DNA of 64,000 nucleotides from Algicoccus sp048820935 (GTDB lineage: Bacteria > Pseudomonadota > Gammaproteobacteria > Burkholderiales > Burkholderiaceae_B), in contig NZ_JBMERD010000003.1 of the NCBI RefSeq assembly GCF_048820935.1, positions 203,515 through 267,514 of the forward strand, read 5' to 3'. The position numbers and the translations under genes are program-made. Numbering within the stretch: position 1 is the first letter of the stretch; each line of letters begins with the position of its first letter. The notes under the pieces were generated by a model, which saw nothing but the letters and a program-made list of their open reading frames with translations, had not been told where the DNA came from and made no database searches. Shown here piece by piece: positions 60,949-64,000 of the stretch.

Positions 60949-62241
60949 ATGAGTCGATTCTTCTTTAAAATCCGTTCATTGGGTGTGCTGTGTGTCTCAG
61001 CCCTTCTTTTGATTGGTGGCTGTACCCCGATGGTCAAGCAAGAAGAGGGGGCAGAAGTCACGACCCGAACTGTGGATCTGACGGTGCCACCACTAGATAT
61101 CTGGGAACGAATTCGGCGCGGGTATGCCGTGCCGAACCTCAATTCGGAGCTAGTCGATAAATGGACGGAGTTTTATGCGAAGCACCCGCAGTCCATTCGC
61201 CGTATGGCCGATCGTTCTGGGCAGTATCTGTATTACATCGTCGATGAGATTAATCGACGGGGTTTGCCAACCGAATTAGCGCTTTTGCCTTTTGTGGAAA
61301 GTGCCTATAACCCAGCAGCCTATTCGCGCTCGCATGCAGCGGGCTTGTGGCAGTTCATCCCAAGTACGGGCAGTGCGTTTAAGCTTGAGCAAACCTGGTG
61401 GCGTGATCAGCGTCGCGACCCCGTCGCTTCAACGAATTCGGCACTGGATTACTTGGAGTATCTCTTTGAGTTTCAAGGCGACTGGTTTTTAGCCTTTGCG
61501 TCGTATAACTGGGGTGAGGGGTCTGTCAAGCGTGCGCTGGCTAAAAGCGAAGCTGAAGGCTTGCCTTTGGACTATCAGTCCATGAAGATGCCAGAAGAAA
61601 CCGCTAATTACGTGCCGAAGCTGCAAGCGATAAAAAATATTATCGACAATCCAGAGCACTATGGTGTGGTCCTGCCAATTATCAGTAATGAGCCTTATTT
61701 TGCGTCTCTGAAAAAGGACACAGATATTGATGTGGCGATTGCGGCCCAATTGGCTGAAATGTCTGAGGAAGAGTTTCTACTGTTAAATCCGGCCTATAAC
61801 CAAGGGGTCATCTTGGCGCAATTGCAACCTGAAATTTTATTGCCCCGAGAAAAACTGGCGGTTTATCTAGCCAATCTGGCTGAGTATCAGGGGGACTTGT
61901 CGAGCTGGCGCAAATACGAAGGCAAAGCAGGCGAGCAAGTCGAACAGATTGCTAAAAAGTTTGATGTTTCAGATGAGGTCTTGCGTCGTGCCAATGACTT
62001 ACAGCGTAATGATACCAAGCTGACCGAAGATCGTACGCTCATCATTCCTGGTAAAACCGCGATTGAATCGATTGCAGCGGCTGAGGTTCGTGCGCCTGTT
62101 CGAGTGCATCGAGTGAGCAAGGGTGAGACACTTTCGGGCATTGCTCGTCGTCATGGCGTGACGGTCGCCGCATTACGCTCTGCGAATCAATTAAAATCAA
62201 ATAAGCTTAAAATCGGTCAACGTCTGCGTGTGCCGAGTTAA
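60949..62241 (+). CDS. mltD: Membrane-bound lytic transglycosylase D with LysM repeats
   Basis: The 430-residue lipoprotein has a signal peptide ending in lipobox IGGC (Cys25), an SLT domain with the catalytic Glu117 (LPFVESAYNP) and AGLWQFIPSTG, and two LysM peptidoglycan-binding repeats at about 328-367 and 387-430. It cleaves the glycan strand of peptidoglycan to form anhydro-sugars. It follows gloB by 3 bp, as in other gammaproteobacteria. Confidence 0.94.
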   Translation: MSRFFFKIRSLGVLCVSALLLIGGCTPMVKQEEGAEVTTRTVDLTVPPLDIWERIRRGYAVPNLNSELVDKWTEFYAKHPQSIRRMADRSGQYLYYIVDEINRRGLPTELALLPFVESAYNPAAYSRSHAAGLWQFIPSTGSAFKLEQTWWRDQRRDPVASTNSALDYLEYLFEFQGDWFLAFASYNWGEGSVKRALAKSEAEGLPLDYQSMKMPEETANYVPKLQAIKNIIDNPEHYGVVLPIISNEPYFASLKKDTDIDVAIAAQLAEMSEEEFLLLNPAYNQGVILAQLQPEILLPREKLAVYLANLAEYQGDLSSWRKYEGKAGEQVEQIAKKFDVSDEVLRRANDLQRNDTKLTEDRTLIIPGKTAIESIAAAEVRAPVRVHRVSKGETLSGIARRHGVTVAALRSANQLKSNKLKIGQRLRVPS

Positions 62242-62278
62242 TGTATATTTAAAAATAGAGTGAATTTAGGAATCAGAT

Positions 62279-63067
62279 ATGGGATTTTTACAAGGTAAGC
62301 GAATTCTGATCACGGGTGTGATTTCAAATCGTTCGATTGCATACGGGATTGCGAAGGCTTGCCATGCGCAAGGTGCCGAGCTTGCATTTACCTATGTGGG
62401 TGATCGCTTTCGTGAACGTGTTGAGGGCTTTGCGGAATCGTTTGGGAGCAACATTGTGCTGCCATGTGATGTTTCTGAAGATGCGCAGATTGAAGCAACG
62501 TTTGACACGCTGGGTCAGCACTGGACCGATGGGTTTGATGGTTTAGTGCACTCCATTGGTTTTGCGCCTCGTGAATCCATTGCCGGTGAGTTTCTGGATG
62601 GGTTTTCACGCGAAGCTTTCCAGGTTGCACACGATATTTCAGCCTACAGTTTCGGTGCCATGGCCAAGGCAGCTCTACCTATGATGGAAGGTCGCAAGGC
62701 TTCTATGCTGACAATGACCTACTTAGGTGCGGATCGTGCTGTGCCGCATTACAACACCATGGGTCTGGCCAAAGCATCGCTACAGGCGAGTGTGTATTAC
62801 TTGGCCGCTCAGCTTGGACCACGTGGCATTCGTGTGAATGGTATTTCTGCAGGCCCTATTAAGACTTTGGCAGCCACAGGCATCAAAGATTTCTCGGAGA
62901 TCTTGAACTATGTGGAAACCAATTCACCTTTGCGTCGCAATGTGACTATTGATGAAGTGGGCAACACTGCGGCATTTATGTTGTCCGATTTGGCCAGTGG
63001 GATTACAGGGGAGATCACATTTGTGGATGCGGGTTTCTCGACTGTGGTGCCTGCAAAAGCGCTGTAA
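62279..63067 (+). CDS. fabI: Enoyl-ACP reductase (NADH), FabI
   Basis: The 262-residue SDR-type enzyme has FabI marks: GVISNRSIAYGIAKA at the N-terminus, SIGFAPRE, and the Tyr-x6-Lys pair Tyr158/Lys165 in HYNTMGLAKASL. It reduces enoyl-ACP in fatty-acid synthesis and is the target of triclosan and isoniazid-like drugs. It lies 37 bp past mltD and is followed by a terminator. Confidence 0.96.
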   Translation: MGFLQGKRILITGVISNRSIAYGIAKACHAQGAELAFTYVGDRFRERVEGFAESFGSNIVLPCDVSEDAQIEATFDTLGQHWTDGFDGLVHSIGFAPRESIAGEFLDGFSREAFQVAHDISAYSFGAMAKAALPMMEGRKASMLTMTYLGADRAVPHYNTMGLAKASLQASVYYLAAQLGPRGIRVNGISAGPIKTLAATGIKDFSEILNYVETNSPLRRNVTIDEVGNTAAFMLSDLASGITGEITFVDAGFSTVVPAKAL

Positions 63068-63418
63068 AGAATCCTAGGTTGCTTGTTCGAGTGTTGCAGC
63101 AAGTTATCTGATGATGTGTGACAAGAATGGCCCTGATGAATTCAGGGCCATTCTTGTCTAAAGCATGTAAATCTCACCCTGAATCTGAAATGAGTTTTGT
63201 GGTTGGGGTTGTTTTTCGTTGTTTCTGATGTTTACTCACGGTAATAGCCCAGCTATCGTAATGATTATTGTTAAAAGTGATCTGTTTCAATCATTATCTG
63301 AACGTTTTGTCCGTAAATAACGGTTTGACAGTGATCAATCGTGTAACTTTCAATCCGATGTTGATAGCTTTTAAATAAAGGCTAAGACGTAACCCATCTT
63401 CAATGATGCCCTACTCTT
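63068..63418. other. 351-bp intergenic region with inverted repeat
   Basis: After the fabI terminator the region carries TAATGATT (63259-63266) facing AATCATTA (63289-63296), a possible operator, and an AT-rich stretch before the last gene. I see no gene. Confidence 0.4.
63121..63157 (+). terminator. Terminator after fabI
   Basis: A perfect 16-bp stem (63121-63136 with 63142-63157) and five-base loop, with CTTGT at the base and further T beyond. Confidence 0.85.
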
Positions 63419-64000
63419 ATGAAGAATGAACTCGATCATGTCAGGCAAGAGCAGAGCGTGGGTGTGAATGATCGGATAAGTGCAAAAAGCAATGGCCAAC
63501 GCTTAGAAGATTTTTTACAAACTGTACCGCCACCCTCAGCAGATTTAGCAACTTTTAGTCGAGCGCTATTGTATTTTGTGCTTGTTCTGGCTGTCATCCT
63601 TCTCGTGGCTTTGCCAGGTTATAGCGCTCTAATGAGTGCGCGAGAGCAAGCCGATATTGAAAAGCAACAAGCGTATTTAACGTCTTTTGATCAGAGAATC
63701 AAACAAGAGATTTACACCACAGGTTCTGTGCTTAAGTTGCTGTCGCGTCTTATGTTGACTGACTTTGCAACAGTGCGTGGTGAGCGCGATCAAGATTACT
63801 GGCTGGGTTTGCATGATCATCTGCGGCGTGTGAAACGAACATTTCCCTATTTGGTCAATTTGCGTCTCTATGATGAGCACTCGGGTCTCTTGGTTTCGAT
63901 GGCGGATTCTGCTGTGGTGGATGATACGCCGAATCGCGAACGTGCCGTGCGTGCCTTAGCGCAGTTTCAAAAACTCTCGACCGCGGAGTTGAAGTCCAGC
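63419..64000 (+). CDS. Membrane-anchored sensor-like protein (3' end outside window)
   Basis: An ATG at 63419 opens a frame with no stop to the window edge (194 residues). The N-terminus is polar (about 45 residues), a single membrane segment follows (about 49-67, LLYFVLVLAVILLVALPGYS), and the next 120 residues appear to be an extracytoplasmic sensing domain. This is the build of histidine kinases, diguanylate cyclases or chemoreceptors. The output domain lies outside the window, so the class is unknown. No clear ribosome site is seen. Confidence 0.6.
   Translation, partial: MKNELDHVRQEQSVGVNDRISAKSNGQRLEDFLQTVPPPSADLATFSRALLYFVLVLAVILLVALPGYSALMSAREQADIEKQQAYLTSFDQRIKQEIYTTGSVLKLLSRLMLTDFATVRGERDQDYWLGLHDHLRRVKRTFPYLVNLRLYDEHSGLLVSMADSAVVDDTPNRERAVRALAQFQKLSTAELKSS

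Noticed and set aside
1..64000. CRISPR arrays, prophage blocks, rRNA genes
   Set aside because: I saw no regularly spaced repeats, no run of phage structural genes and no rRNA-like sequence.

Overview
The window is bacterial chromosome with compact genes, frequent 1-14 bp gene overlaps and mostly clear Shine-Dalgarno sites. It points to a Gram-negative proteobacterium, most likely a gammaproteobacterium. The order mltD-gloB-SAM methyltransferase-rnhA-...-dnaQ-tRNA (53.6-62.2 kb) is the familiar Escherichia coli neighbourhood. A Tat-exported HiPIP, TRAP and ABC uptake systems, a UmuDC operon behind a LexA box, an RND efflux pump, lipoproteins and an LPS-type heptosyltransferase fit the same picture. 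I cannot name a genus.

Layout. 0-5.4 kb: a Spy/CpxP-like periplasmic protein cut by the window edge, an MFS transporter, a family-9 glycosyltransferase, metY and an SDR dehydrogenase. 5.6-9.2 kb: a complete IS200/IS605-type element with divergent tnpA and tnpB, next to a DUF262/DUF1524 (GmrSD-like) protein, probably a defence nuclease. 9.5-12.5 kb: a glycine-betaine-type ABC importer (proXWV). 13.2-16.3 kb: a TRAP transporter. 16.4-28.8 kb: a catabolic stretch with an XdhC-like molybdenum-cofactor protein, mmsA, two small exported proteins, a HiPIP, a CaiB/enoyl-CoA hydratase/GrdB-like operon, an Ldh-family dehydrogenase and a three-subunit molybdenum hydroxylase.

28.8-44.6 kb: an ABCB-type exporter, an SLC13-type permease with TrkA-C domains, a CurA-type reductase, two flotillin-like floA copies (one in an nfeD-floA operon with a third membrane gene), an enoyl-CoA hydratase, an aspartate dehydrogenase-like protein, a ChaN-like protein, a thiamine-diphosphate decarboxylase divergent from an SDR that lacks the usual catalytic residues, and a RelE/XRE toxin-antitoxin pair lying between two direct copies of a 59-bp terminator-like hairpin. 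44.6-53.5 kb: an outer-membrane protein, an amidase, a SulP transporter, a D-2-hydroxyacid dehydrogenase, a DUF3617 protein, umuDC and an unrecognised membrane-anchored protein. 53.6-63.1 kb: tRNA-Val, dnaQ, an RND pump operon set between rnhA and dnaQ, rnhA, a methyltransferase, gloB, mltD and fabI. The window ends inside a membrane-anchored protein of sensor-like architecture.

Working together: the middle of the window looks like scavenging and breakdown of organic acids and acyl-CoA intermediates. Importers (TRAP, ProXWV-like, SLC13) stand beside CoA-transferase, hydratase, dehydrogenase and molybdenum-hydroxylase genes, but substrates cannot be read from the sequence. The best candidates for something new are the toxin-antitoxin pair framed by duplicated terminators, the zinc-ribbon-less TnpB with its likely guide RNA, the GrdB-like cysteine protein in a CoA operon, and the paired floA genes.
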